A stretch of DNA of 64,000 nt from Emydura subglobosa (Eukaryota; Chordata; Testudines; Chelidae). Numbering within the stretch: the first letter of the stretch is position 1; the number at the start of each line of letters is the position of its first letter. Shown in pieces: positions 32,701-43,869 of this stretch. Under the pieces are notes generated by a model. It saw only the letters and a program-made list of their open reading frames with translations, searched no databases and was not told the origin of the DNA. Location of the stretch: contig ML679961.1 of NCBI GenBank assembly GCA_007922225.1, positions 4,231,295-4,295,294 on the forward strand, written 5' to 3'. The translations under genes were made by a program, and so were the position numbers.

Positions 32701-34925
32701 GTGCCTGCCGATAGTGGGAGGGCAGAGTGAGGGCAGCCAGCTTCAGCAGTATTACTGAGCATGCTCAGTACAAGCCAAGCAGCAAATTTGGTGAGAGTAT
32801 GTGACCCTGCATGACCTCCACCCCCCTCCCCCCGAGTTCCCTCTGCTCAAAGTTATTTTGATGCCTAACTCCCAAGCTCACTGTGGAAGTCTGAGGGAGA
32901 GGTGGGAACTGAATCCAAATCTATCTGAGTCCCAATGGATGGTGCCTTCACCCCTGGAGCATACGGTAACAATTTGGGGGATATGTCTGTGTGAATTCTG
33001 GTGTTGTTTTGTGACTGTCTGTGGCATTTCAATCTCTGTTCTGAAAGGAATCTTTTGTACAGCTTTGCACATTTGTTATGTAGCAGGACTTGACACCCAG
33101 GGCAGAGACTGTGTCCGGAAAACTGTGACAGAGCCATCGACATTGAACAACTCTGTCCTGCCACAGAAATGGGGGCTCTACAGGTGGCGTTATTGACTTG
33201 GATGAATGACTCCCTGCCCAGAAGCTTGGAGGAGGTGGGTTGGAGCATGGAAAATCCCCAGCAGAAGGAAGGGGCAGAGACTGTTTTGAAAAAGGGAATG
33301 CCAAGGAAATCATTTCATTGCCAGCAACAGAACACCCAGTTGGAGGGAGTTAAGGCAGGATGGACTTTGCCTCTCCTAAAGGACTCAGATGAAAGCATTC
33401 AGGTATTCACAAAAGGGGGAGAGATCAGACTGAATGGGATGGCGTTCAGGGGTTTGTTGTTGTCCACAGATCTGTTCCTTTCCTGTGCTTTTCAAGAGTA
33501 AGGCATGGACGCAAGACAAATTTCTTTGCTGAACCCGAGTGCCTTGCTTTACTACCATGCCATACTTGGGGTTGTTAGCTAGAAAACCAAAGCTCCCACA
33601 ACCAGGTGGACTCTGTGGGTGGAACATGTCTAAGCAACTAGAGGACCAGGAGGGCTGAGGCACTGGTTCCAGGGTCTAGGTGCCCTTATTGCAGGGTCCC
33701 ACTGTTCAAGAAGGGCATGAGTACAAACACTGTCACTTTTGATTGACATACATTAGAAACTAAGCAGGGATAATATAAACCCACATTGGATCACTCTGGC
33801 CGCTCTGCCAACATTCACATCCTTATTTGCCACAAAATCCTCAGGATGTCTTCTTCCAATTGGCTCCTTTTGCATGGTGCAACCTCCTCAGGACCTGTGC
33901 TCTGTCCACAGTTATATGAAAGACCTACTTGAATTGACTTCTCTCCTTAGCCTCCTTCCCTTAACCCCTATCTACTTCTCCACTGATCCTCAGATTGTGA
34001 GCCCCTTAGGTCAGGGATTGTCTCTTCTTGAATATTTGGAAGGTACCTAGAACATCATCAATCTACTACCATAACATCAATATATTATCAACATCCCCCA
34101 TCCCTGCCACTGTTATGAAAGGACACAGCCCTGTAGAAATATACAGTATTGTCAATTAGCTGAAGTAGACACTGGCACTGAAGCATGGTTCACGATGATG
34201 TTTTCATGAATTCCCTATGCCAGCTATTCTCTCTCTCGGCCCCAAATTCGGTTGTTTTCATCTATTTTATTGTACCTGCTAGAAGACCAGCTGGTCAGTT
34301 ATTTCCTACAATCAGTTGTGGTGATAAGGGATTCCAACACTGCAGAGAAAACAAACTGTGGATGAGGGAGGAGCTGGCTAGTTGTGTGTATACACTAAAA
34401 GTAACACCAGCTGCATTCCGCCTGTGGCTACATCAGCCTGTTAATCCATGGAGATATTTCTTAATGTGTAGATAGAAGGCTGGAGCTCAGATGCAGCATA
34501 AATACACAGATGATCGGGGCAGTTTGGACCTTCAACATTTCTAACAGATGGGCTCCTGTGGTCCTGGTCAGGGCTTTAGCTGCCACCAACTTTCCCTTTT
34601 GTTTTATTTTCAATTTGCAGCATGGCAAAGTACAAATACATATGAGGAATGTCACACAATAGAGAAGGAAGTGAGAAACCAAGAGGAAGACCAAGGGATT
34701 AACAGCAGTCTCTGTTAGAGTCAGGCTTTGTTAACAGTCACTGTACCAGAAGTATCAACAATATCCCATTCATTGTTTGAGATCATTTTAGAGAGCCCCT
34801 GGGGTAGCTGAAATACTGTGGTGTGCTACAGGTAACTGATGACTTTGCCATGGTGAGCTTGTGTGCTGATGAGAGTTACAGTACCACAAAGCAGGTGTTT
34901 AGGATTCCGTTAGGAACTTTGAAAA
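32701..34925. other. Mostly unassigned; weak SINE traces
   Basis: 32860-32960 weakly resembles a reversed MIR body (GGGAACTGAATCCAAATC). 33980-34060 (AGATTGTGAGCCCCTTAGG, TCAGGGATTGTCTCTTC) is an L2/MIR-type tail. Everything else is unassigned. The frames at 32801-33663 have no domain. Confidence 0.45.
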
Positions 34926-35036
34926 CAGAAGGCCCAATATTGAAGTCCTTTCACAGTTTTTACTTAGTCCATCATCTGGCAAACACCCATTGAAATCCAT
35001 GGGATATTGCCTGAATAAATCTTGAGTAAGGGTGGG
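34926..35036. mobile_element. Palindromic MITE, diverged
   Basis: GGCCCAATATTGAAGTCC on the left and a centre ACCCATTGAAATCCATGGG, followed by TTGCCTGAATAAATCTTGAG, resemble a sauropsid palindromic element in which both halves carry TTACTCAGGCAAA-type words. The right terminus is lost. Confidence 0.4.
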
Positions 35037-36069
35037 AGAATTTTTTTATAGTTTGTTCACGTTCACAAGCATAGTGGTGCTTTACAGAAGGACACCTTGA
35101 ACATGAATGGGCTGCCCATGAAAGGGTTTCTTTGGACAAGACATATTTTAATAGTTGCTAGAAGCACCGTCATATCTTCAGTCCATGATTGACCAATGAG
35201 AATGTGTTCCCATGATGCAATGCATCTCATGATATAATACGGCTTGCAGTTCTTTTACTTTGGTTGAGCATTGCTAGCTGGTATTTTGCTGCGCAGCTAT
35301 GGAGGGTGGGATAATGGGATGGGATCTCTGGACTAGAATACGGCAGTCATTAAAACAACCCCAGCCATGTTGCACAATAGTTATAGGACAGAATACCGAT
35401 AACTTGGTAAGGGGAGTGGAATGTATGTATTCCGTCCCCTATATTGACCAGCTCACAGTGATTGAGACTGCTGGCACTGCCACAGAAATTTTAATGACCA
35501 TTACATCGCATCCAGAAGACAGCACTTCTGACAACACGCTGCCCTCCAGAACCAAGCTGTGACACTGGTTGGACCCTGACAAAAGGGGAAGTAGCATAGC
35601 TCACTAATTCTAGCAAAACATTAGCTCTTATGCAAGGATTAAATCAAGAGTTGGTCATCACATGGCCAGCTACCATCACACACGGCACAGTGGACCTTAC
35701 GCCAGCATGCTGTCTTTTTTTCACATCACTTAGATCAATTTTAATTCTATAGTGAACGTTTAATTTTCTCATCTTTGGAAAATGATGATTCAGCACCATC
35801 ATCCCAAGAGAATACCAGCACTCATGGCCAAAAGAAAAAAAGCAAAACATGAGCCCAATGAAGAATAATGAGGGCACCCTGCTGGATCAAGGACACAAGG
35901 TTTGGCTAATGAACTAAAGATTACAGAGAAACTAAAATTGCTTAGGAACTTTGCGGGGGTATTCATGATATAAATTAATGTTGTAGAGCAATTCAGGGGA
36001 GGGAGCAATTACTGCCCAAGCAAATGAGGGCAGGATGACTTCTGAAGTGTGAGACATAATGCAAAAACT
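35037..36069. other. No recognisable feature
   Basis: Unassigned. The frame at 35299-35562 (87 aa) has no motif and no exon signals that I can defend. Confidence 0.45.
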
Positions 36070-37790
36070 TAAAACTAAGTCATTATATATTATTGGGCAT
36101 TACTGGACACATGCTTGGATAATAAGGAAGCTGGCTTACGTGGCATTTGAAAAGTCACTAAAAAGCACTACTAGACTATCGTCATTAGGAGTAACTAGGA
36201 CTAAAGACTGTTTAGAAAGGAAGAACAATCAGAGAAGACAAGACCAATTAGCTTCAGAAAATAGCATGAAGGGGGAAAACTGACATGTGTAATCCTGAGT
36301 AGTTATAGGCCTGTCCACCTGATTTGGATCCTGGGAAAAAGAGACCAGCTCATATGTGACTCGATTGATAAAGAATAAAGGAGAGTAATATAATTACTGC
36401 CAATGAACGTGGGTTTATGGAAACTAGAGCTTGTCGAACTAAAGTTCCGGAGGGGTAGCCATGTTAGTCTGTATATATAGCAAAAACAACGAGAGTTCTG
36501 TAGCACCTTAAAGACTAACAAATTTCTGCGGGCATAAGCGTTCGTGCAGATGCAATTTGACAAAGTGGGTTGCAGCCCACGAAAGCTTATGCCTGCAGAA
36601 ATTTGTTAGTCTTTAAGGTGCTCATTGTTTTAACTTGATATAATTTTTGATGAGATTGCAAGTTTGGTTGATAAAATAGTATTGATGTACCATACTTAGA
36701 TATCTGTAACACATTTGACTTGGTACCACACAGCATTTTAATTAAGAAATGAGATGGTTCATAATTAACATGGCACATATTAAATGGATTAAAAACTGAC
36801 CACTGATAGGTCTCAAAATGTAATTGTAAATAAGAAATCATCATTAACAGCTGTATTTCTAGTGGGTCCTACAGTGATCAGTTCTTGGCCCTATGCTAAT
36901 TAATATTCTTATCAATTACCTGGAAGAAAACTTAAAATCATTGTTAAAGTTTTCAGAAGACAGTTTGGATCATTTGATCAGATGGGCAAGATAAAAAAAA
37001 ATGTTTCAATAAGGCCAAAGTCTCCTAGCCTGTAATATGGCCCACTTTCCACCATAGATCTCTCCTGGCACATGGCTTCAAAGTCAGGGGTACAAAAAAT
37101 GTCAATTGATTGACTGTGGCAGAGAGAGAATATAGACAACTTTAACACAAGGTTATGCAAAAATGCAAACAGGTCCCTATTGCACCCTTTGAGCTTGTGG
37201 AAAAGGCAGTACTTACAATTTGAAAGGGTCTCAATAATACCTATTTTTTAAACAGCCAGGATTCCTTGTGAGTTTAGAAGTTGACCAGAGCTCTGTTCTC
37301 AGACTCAGGAATGGTATTTTAGCTGTCAGGCAATTTTATGAGCAGTAACTCTTTTGTTTTCACTTGCATGTGAAAAGAGACACAAGCTATAGGACCCTAA
37401 AGTGTTTCGGCAGATGGTCTCCTTGAGCACTTCCAAACATAATGAGGAGTCTCCAGGTACTTTGGTTAAAGTGCAGTGTGATATTGGGCTCTTCAGCTTG
37501 GCAGAAAAAGGTATGACACAATCCAATGGCTGAAAGTTGAAGCTAGACAAATTCAGTCTAGAAATAATGTGTACATTTTTAATGGGTTGGAACAATTTAC
37601 AAAGGGAGGTGGGGTCATCTCCTCCATCACTGACAATTTTAAAATGAAGAGTGGAAGTTTTTCTAAAAGATCTGCTCCAGTTCAAATGGGAATTATTTCA
37701 GGGGAAGTTCTCTGGCCTGTGTTACATCCATGATCAGACTAGATGACCACAATGGTTCCTTCTTGCCTTGGGATCTATGAATGTAGAGGA
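36070..37790 (+). mobile_element. Old CR1 LINE, RT to 3' end, split by another element
   Basis: Recognisable CR1 in order: AGTTATAGGCCTGTCCACC (36301), GGTTTATGGAAACTAGAGCTTG (36412, RT start region), then after an interruption at about 36447-36625 TTTTTGATGAGATTGCAAG, ACATGGCACATATTAAATGG, and GTGATCAGTTCTTGGCCC (36870). The 3' end is GACTAGATGACCACAATGG, then TCCTTCTTGCCTTGG and ATCTATGAATG (37738-37787). Long stretches between 36980 and 37600 are badly diverged, and stops are everywhere. One of the longer and older copies here. Confidence 0.8.
36447..36625 (+). mobile_element. Penelope-type fold-back fragment nested in CR1
   Basis: The left arm TAGCACCTTAAAGACTAAC, AAATTTCTGCGGGCATAAGC, GTTCGTGC is the inverted copy of the right arm GCCCACGAAAGCTTATGCC, TGCAGAAATTTGTTAGTC, TTTAAGGTGC. 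The left arm extends further out (GGGGTAGCCATGTTAGTCTG). The ACGAAAGCTTATGC block and inverted-arm layout are those of a widespread sauropsid family that I take to be Penelope-like. It interrupts the RT region of the CR1 above. Confidence 0.7.
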
Positions 37791-37899
37791 TTTCTGTTAT
37801 GAATAGAATACAAGGAGTAAGAATACCACTTGTTACCCTTAGGTGATTACTTACATGAATAAGGGTGGGTTTACTCTCTATTAATGGAGAATCTCTATA

Positions 37900-38060
37900 T
37901 CCTAATAAGTAGGAGAGGCTGGAAGAGAACAAAATATGGGTAGGATCTAATGAGAAACAGTCAAATGAAAAAGAGTCCCATTCAATTACATCAATTTTTA
38001 AGTGCTTATATACAAACGCTAGAAGTCTAAATACTAAGATGGGTGAACTTGAGTGAAATT
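37900..38060 (+). mobile_element. CR1 LINE fragment from the endonuclease start
   Basis: TTAAGTGCTTATATACAAACG, then CTAGAAGTCTAAATACTAAG and ATGGGTGAACTTGAG read YTNARSLNTKMGELE. This is the start of the CR1 apurinic-type endonuclease domain (NARSL-x-NK motif). It lies downstream of another CR1's 3' end, so it is a separate fragment. Confidence 0.7.
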
Positions 38061-40631
38061 TAAAAAATTTTTTCAAGGGACATGTTCCAAACAAATGAAA
38101 GTTTTTGTTTAATTTCAGTTCAAAGTGCAGTTGTCATTTGAGGGTGCGAACAGTAGAAGACAGAAATGCAGTTAAATGATTGCCAATGGAACCTTAATCC
38201 TGTGTTAAAAACTATGGAAAGAACTTGGTTTAATTTGTCTCCGTGGTCTGCAATCCCCAGAAAATCCACTCCTCTAATTTACCCGGCAAGTTTAGGCTGA
38301 GGTTATACAGCATTCTGCAAGCTATCATATGCCATCTCCCATGAGACTCCAGCGAGGAGCATGCCTGCTCAACAAACACATGGCAAACGTCCCACCAAAT
38401 ATCTCATAATCTGGCCGCTGTCCCACCAAAATCTAGATTAATCCTCAGAAATCAAGACAAGCCTTTCCAGGACTAATGCCTAGCATGAAAGGATCCTGAT
38501 CTTAATTGGGGCTTGTAGGAATTATTATACTATAAATAATAAAGAAGAAAATGATTCGTATTTCACTGTCATGGCCTGTTAGAGCAAGATAGCCACATGT
38601 GGATGAATTACAATGGCTAATATCCTCCATCTTCGTTAGGTCTGTGAGGCAGGAAAACATCCTTATTCAGAATAGTATGCAGCTTTAAGACTGTTCTTAA
38701 ATCCCACTGAAATTGATGGATCTTAAACACATGATTAATTTAAACATGCATGCCAGTGGTTTTTTTTAATTGCAGCCTTAATTGCTTTATTCCTTTGTGG
38801 AAAAGTCCTGTAAAATTCACTAGAAAACTTTTCAAAGGGTATTTTAATCATCAGACAGAATGTTATAAAATTCTGCACTGCAGAGGATCTCATCCTCTAT
38901 TTTATTCTATGGGTTTTAAAGAGTGATTTCTGTAGAAGCCCATTGATTGTATCCTTGTTCAGTTATATGGGACTTTTATCCCTAAGGATTCTTAGAAGTT
39001 CTCTGGTAAAAAGATCGGCCTTAGTTATTGGCTGCATCGAAATAAAATCCATGTTCGCTACTAATACTTCTGAAAAACACTCATTTTCCTGCATTGCAGG
39101 GGGTGCGTGCTAAGTCAGCGATGCAACTCATGGCATCTTGACCTGCTCTAGACACTGCCCGCATTAGACAAACAATATGACAAGCAGCTCAAAGCAACCG
39201 CAGCTTCTGCAAGCATCCAGCCCGATAAAAATCAGATAGCTTTGTTACGCTGTTAACCAGTGTTCGAGGCCCATTGTTCCTGTAGATGAATAGTGAGTAT
39301 AATAAGCAGTTATTCTGCAGGGCTGAGGAGTTATTCTAGCTGACGGCCTACACTTTGTTGACTTTGGCCTCATGAGAAATCCATTAGATGGAGCTTTCAA
39401 AAGCTGAGCACTGAAAGGAGAATATTTTTATTGACAGTAATTTCAGGGTTAATTCTTCCCACTGTTGAAAAAAGCCACCTTGTATTGATTTTAATTTCAT
39501 CCAGAATTGGAATAAACGCATATAAGATAAGTAGAGCTGGTTGCAATTTTTTGGATGTCTGTAGTCACACAATAGCTAAATATTCTGGATAGGATAATGT
39601 CAGCAATACACGCATCTCTTCGTGCTCACGAGGAGCAGCAACTAACATCACCCCAATACAGTACAGGGAAAAATGTCTCTGCTGTTTTATGTAATCAGTA
39701 TCGTGTGTAGACACTAGATCCCGTACATGAGATCGGAAAGGTGAGAGCCCTGGTGCCTCCTGTATCCATCTGCAAATAATCTACATCAAGGACTCTGAAG
39801 GCAGATTGTACCTGTGGAGCCACTAAGTCCAAAGGAAACTTTCCTTTTAGTCAGGCGATTTCTGACTTCTCAACTGGTCCTTTTGCATATCTGCTGTTAG
39901 AGCTCGGTCCTGGAACTCCGTAAGCGGTATTCTGCAGTGAAGTCATCACCCTCTCTCTGGTCAACAGATGGTTTACCTGACAGACGGATACAACCTTGTG
40001 AAAGTTCAGCCAGCCATGTCTAGATTAAAGAACCGCTGCAGCAAACTCTGGCAAAGTTTTCACATTGTAATATTTAGCAACATCGCATTCATTAGCTGTC
40101 ATGTGCTGTTTTCTATTGTTATCACTGCTGCTTGCAAAGATTTTGTGTGTGCCTTCTTGCTAATCAGCACACTCCCCTGCCTTATTTATTCAGTGAACGC
40201 CACAGTCCAGCACTTGTGATCTCAAAACTGTTTCCATGGTGATGAATGGGTTATGTCACAAACACTTGATTGTAAGACTGCTGAATGGATCAGGCAGGGA
40301 GATTAGGCTGAGTATAAAGGGAGTAGCTTCTACTTACACACAAATATCCTAATTATCAGCGATGATGAGAGAGGAAATGCAGAAAGATTGTGTGGCATTT
40401 TAATGGGGTTTTATTCATGTATTACTTTTAATGGCTAAAATGTGACAATGCTTTCTAACTGTGAAGTGGGAAAAACAAGAACTAAAGCAGTCACTGCTTG
40501 ATTTTGTGGGGTGAAAATGTTGCAGATAAAATATTGGAAAGATGCAGAAATTTCTGTCTGGGTCTTTTATTGCATGCTCATCAGCTGCACGGGACATGGC
40601 ATACCAGAGCCATGAGTTCTGGTGAACCATT
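38061..40631. other. No recognisable feature
   Basis: 2.6 kb, AT-rich and free of repeats that I can name. It is one of the longest apparently unique intervals. The frame 39968-40219 (83 aa) is hydrophobic in its middle but has no family match that I know. Confidence 0.5.
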
Positions 40632-41373
40632 AAGCTAGTCCAACCCCCTGCTCAAAGCAGGACTAACCTCAGCTATATCATCCCAGCCAGGCTTTGTCAA
40701 GCCACAGCTTAAAAACCTCTAAAGATGGAGATTCCACCACCTCCCTAGGTAACCCATTCCAGTGCTTCACCACCCTCCTGCTGAAAATTTTTTTCCTAAT
40801 ATCCAAACTAGACCTCCCCCCCTGCAACTTGAGACCGTTGCTCCTAGTTCTGTCACCTGCCACCAATGAGAACAGCCTAGCTCCATCCTCCCTGGAAAAC
40901 CCCCTTCAGGTAGTTAAAGGCTGCTATCAAATCCCCCCTCAGTCTTCTCTTTTGCAGACTAAACAAGCCTAGTTCCTTCAGCCTCTGCTCATAAATCTTG
41001 TGCTCCAGACCCCTAATCATTTTGTTGCCCTCCGCTGGACTCTCTCCCACTTGTCCACTTCCTTTTTGTAGTGGGGGGCCCAAAACTGGACACAATACTC
41101 CAAATGCAGCCTCACCAATGCCGAATAGAGGGGAATGATCACTTCCCGTGATCTGCTGGCAATGCTCCTACAAATGCAGCCCAATATGCCATTAGTCTTC
41201 TTGGCAACCAGGGCACACTGCTGACTCATATCCAGCTTCTTGTCCACTGTAACCCCCAGGTCCTTTTCTGCAGAACTGCTGCCTAGCCAGTTAGTCCCCA
41301 GTCTGTAGCTGTGCATGGGATTCTTCCGTCCTAAGTGGAGGACTCTGCACTTGTCCTTGTTGAACCTCTTTGG
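40632..41373 (-). mobile_element. CR1 LINE, ORF2 C-terminus, lacking the last 3' bases
   Basis: Minus-strand frames give [62 protein letters not shown], and [17 protein letters not shown]. The copy begins at its 3' side with AGTCCAACCCCCTGCTCAAA and lacks the final block (CATAGAATCATAG...GGAGGTCAT) present in other copies. CR1 copies usually lose the 5' side, so a later deletion or recombination removed the tail. Confidence 0.92.
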
Positions 41374-41969
41374 GTGAGGTCATCGGTTGAGTGCCTATCA
41401 CCATCCATGGTCAGGGTGGACGCTCAGCAATTGAATGTACTGTCACATGCCCTCTCCTAATAGGCCATGTTACAAAGGATATTGGTTTCCACTGATAACA
41501 AGGGATAGGTTTTTCAAAAGTGGCTTAGGAACACAAGTTTCACACTCGCACGCACCCACCCACGTTCAGCCGACCTAGCCAGGCAGTCTCTGGCTGAGCT
41601 TCCCGCGGGGAGCGATGCAGATCGGGCTGAAATGCAATGTTCCAGTCAAAGCCCAAGGCCATTTCTAGAGACACAGCGGCAATGCTGAGGCTTCAGCCAG
41701 TCAAGGGAGGAATGCGGCATTGCCATGGGACTCAGTGTCATGGATTACAGGAAGCACCACCGCCCGGCCCCCCGCACCACTGCTGTGAGGGGAATCCAAA
41801 CTTCTGTCACTCCTTCTGAGAGCTGGAACCAGCTGTTCAGCCGCCTGTGCTCCCGAGAAAGGCACAAAGCTTCTGCTTCAAGTTTAACTGTCAGGGATAC
41901 AGAGCAATTGTGAGGCATAGACAGAGAGACACACATCCCCCTCTCACAGGAACCCATTTGTGCTCCTTT
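41374..41969. other. Unassigned, CpG-containing block at 41540-41840
   Basis: 41540-41840 is GC-richer with several CpG (TTCCCGCGGGGAGCGATG; CCGCCCGGCC). No promoter elements or exon that I can defend. Confidence 0.4.
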
Positions 41970-43113
41970 ATACATCACAGTGAACAGGTGGGTGAGGTAA
42001 TGTCTTTTATTGGCCCAACTTTGCTTGCTGAGAAAGAGATAAACTTTTGAACTTACACAGCGCTCTTCTTCAGGTCCAGGACATGTCCTCAGAGTCTTAC
42101 AGCTAGATACAAGGGGGAACAGGTTGTTTAGCATATGTAATTAGCACCTATTTCGAGGGAGAATTCGAAGTGAAGTGGTGTATTAACACCTCTCCAGTCA
42201 TGGGTGGGGAAGGGGCTGGAGGAGGAGGTTGTTAGTGGGTTACAGATGGTTGGAATAAGCCCTAAATCCAGTGTCTCGGTTCAGTCCATGATGTTTAGTC
42301 TCCAGCAGTGTAATGAATTTAAGCTCCCAGGCGCATCTTTTGAAAGTGTTGTGCAGGTTTCCTTTGAGGATGGGGACCGATGGGCCAACTACAGAGTGAT
42401 CGTTTTGTGAAACGTGATTGGCCACCGGTGACAGGGTGCGTGTGTCTTTTATCATTTGCCTGTGTGAATTCATGCGAGAGACCAGTGAGTGTCTGGTTTC
42501 ACACACATAATAGCTATTGGGGAATGTATTGCACAGGAGGAGGTACACCACATGTTGTGACAGGCATGACTAGGACCCATGGATCTTGGCAGGTGTGTTC
42601 CTGTAGCAGTGGAGATGTGTCTGCAGGTTTTTCATCTGTTGTTCTGGTAGGGTCTGATGCTGCTTTGAGCTGGTGTGGCCTGGTCTGTGGGGAGTTTGCT
42701 TTTGATGATGTGTTTGGAGAGATTGGGACCAGGGCGTTGTTTGAAGGCCAGAAGAAGGGTTTCAGGAAAGATTTCTTTCAGGATATGGTCCCAAGTGAGT
42801 ATGGGTTGTAGTTGTTTGATGATATCCCATATGGATTACGGGGTGGTAGGTGATAACTAGAGGTGTGCAGTCAACAGGGGTTTTATTTCTGTATTGAAAC
42901 AGGTTCTCGCAGGGCATTTGGATGACTTGTTCCATGATATGATCTACTTCTCTGATGGAGTGTCCTTGTTTGAGTGTGTTAAGGTGTGTATCCTGAACTT
43001 TCTCCGTGAAGCATATTCTGTTGTAGATAACAGATTTCTTCGTGTGTTTGGGGTGGTTACTGGATCTGTTAAGGTAGCTGTGGTGATCTGTGGGTTTCTT
43101 GTATATAGTTGTC
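41970..43113 (-). mobile_element. Penelope-like element (GIY-YIG type), partial
   Basis: The minus strand carries the last part of reverse transcriptase and the endonuclease, followed by a 3' end reading GACCTGAAGAAGAGCGCTG, CAAAAGTTTATCTCTTTC and CAATAAAAGACATTACC. It is truncated inside RT where a solo LTR begins at 43114. Penelope-like elements are retroelements distinct from LINEs and LTR elements. The same 3' end occurs at 11.15-11.27 kb. Confidence 0.82.
42235..43110 (-). pseudogene. Penelope-like RT end plus GIY-YIG endonuclease (broken)
   Basis: On the minus strand the RT C-terminal part reads RKFRIHTLTHSNKDTPSEK, a VITYHPVI block and ILKEIFPETLLLAFKQRPG in changing frames. The endonuclease part, open at 42551-42240, reads VYLLLCNTFPNSYYVCETRHSL, then SRMNSHRQMIKD, PVANHVSQNDHS and WELKFITLLETKHHGLNRDTG. 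In the GIY-YIG fold the second half of the motif is YVGET-like. Here the glycine is cysteine (YVCET), while the R...HR block and the terminal helix glutamate region (LETKHHGLN) are kept. Several frameshifts separate the parts. It would nick DNA to prime insertion when intact. Confidence 0.8.
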
Positions 43114-43651
43114 TGTAGAAACCTTCAGGACCTGACAAGAACAGGGCTGGTACTGCATAAATGCATCCTTTCCTAAGAAGTGCTAGGCACAGGACAATCA
43201 CATAACACATTCCAGAAGGGTAGTACCAGAACACCCCGATAACAAGTATGGTATAAACACACTCCCTGAAGATAATACAGGGACATGTTGACCCCTTCTA
43301 AAGATAAGTTCAGGATAACAGGGTTATGGACAGAGATGTTTTGATTGAACCAACATGTACCAGGTAAAGGGTGGTAACTAATCATGTCAGAGGGGCAATA
43401 TGTAATTTGTTTGTATCAGTGTATAAAAGAGGGTGTGTCTTGTCTGGCTGAGGGGGTAGTAGAGAGCTCCGCCGCTCACTGAGCTGAGTCCATTGTAACT
43501 GGTGTACATGTCTTAGTACCCCCGTAGAGTCTGCCAGTTGCTATTACAATACTTCATTGACAATAAACCTGGCTGAGTGCCTTCGCTACTGAACTAAATC
43601 TGTGGTCTTCCCGGGCAGTTCGATCAAAGGCTGATGCGTCAGCTATCTACA
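43114..43651 (+). mobile_element. Solo LTR (endogenous retrovirus-like)
   Basis: It begins TGTAGAAACCTTCAGG and ends GTCAGCTATCTACA, giving TGTAGA/TCTACA inverted ends. TATAAAAG lies at 43422-43429 and AATAAA at 43562-43567, about 140 bp apart as in a U3-R junction, followed by a U5 of about 85 bp. No primer-binding site or gag is seen after it. Flanks (ttgtc and cagaa) do not match, so a rearrangement may have occurred, or my end is off by a few bases. Confidence 0.7.
43422..43429 (+). promoter_or_regulatory. LTR TATA box
   Basis: TATAAAAG inside the solo LTR, placed correctly relative to the AATAAA signal at 43562. It is likely the retroviral promoter in the original provirus. Confidence 0.55.
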
Positions 43652-43711
43652 CAGAAGGAGCAGAGCACACGAAGAGAAGACGCAGCCAACAACTGACCAC
43701 AATTGGAGATT

Positions 43712-43757
43712 GGGCTAGGTGGACCATTGGGCTGACCCAGTACGGCTGTTCTTAGAT
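43712..43757 (+). mobile_element. CR1 3' tail fragment
   Basis: GGGCTAGGTGGACCATTGGG, then CTGACCCAGTACGGCTGTTC, is the same subfamily tail seen at 360-422. Only about 45 bp remain, between the LTR and the next CR1. Confidence 0.75.
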
Positions 43758-43869
43758 TAATCTTAGTCTCTCCAGCTGAGAATGCAAATCAGCTGCATCA
43801 CAGGTTAGCTCAGACTTATCTCCTTTTAGAAGAGTAACCTGCCGTTCGAACATTTTTGTTTCTCCCCCT

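Noticed and set aside
33745..33790. Sequence resembling 5S rRNA (AAACTAAGCAGGG)
   Set aside because: Only about 13 bases match the 5S internal region and nothing before or after continues the similarity.
39968..40219. An 83-codon frame with a hydrophobic middle, considered as a small membrane protein
   Set aside because: No family similarity known to me, no promoter or exon signals, and lengths like this are expected by chance in 64 kb.
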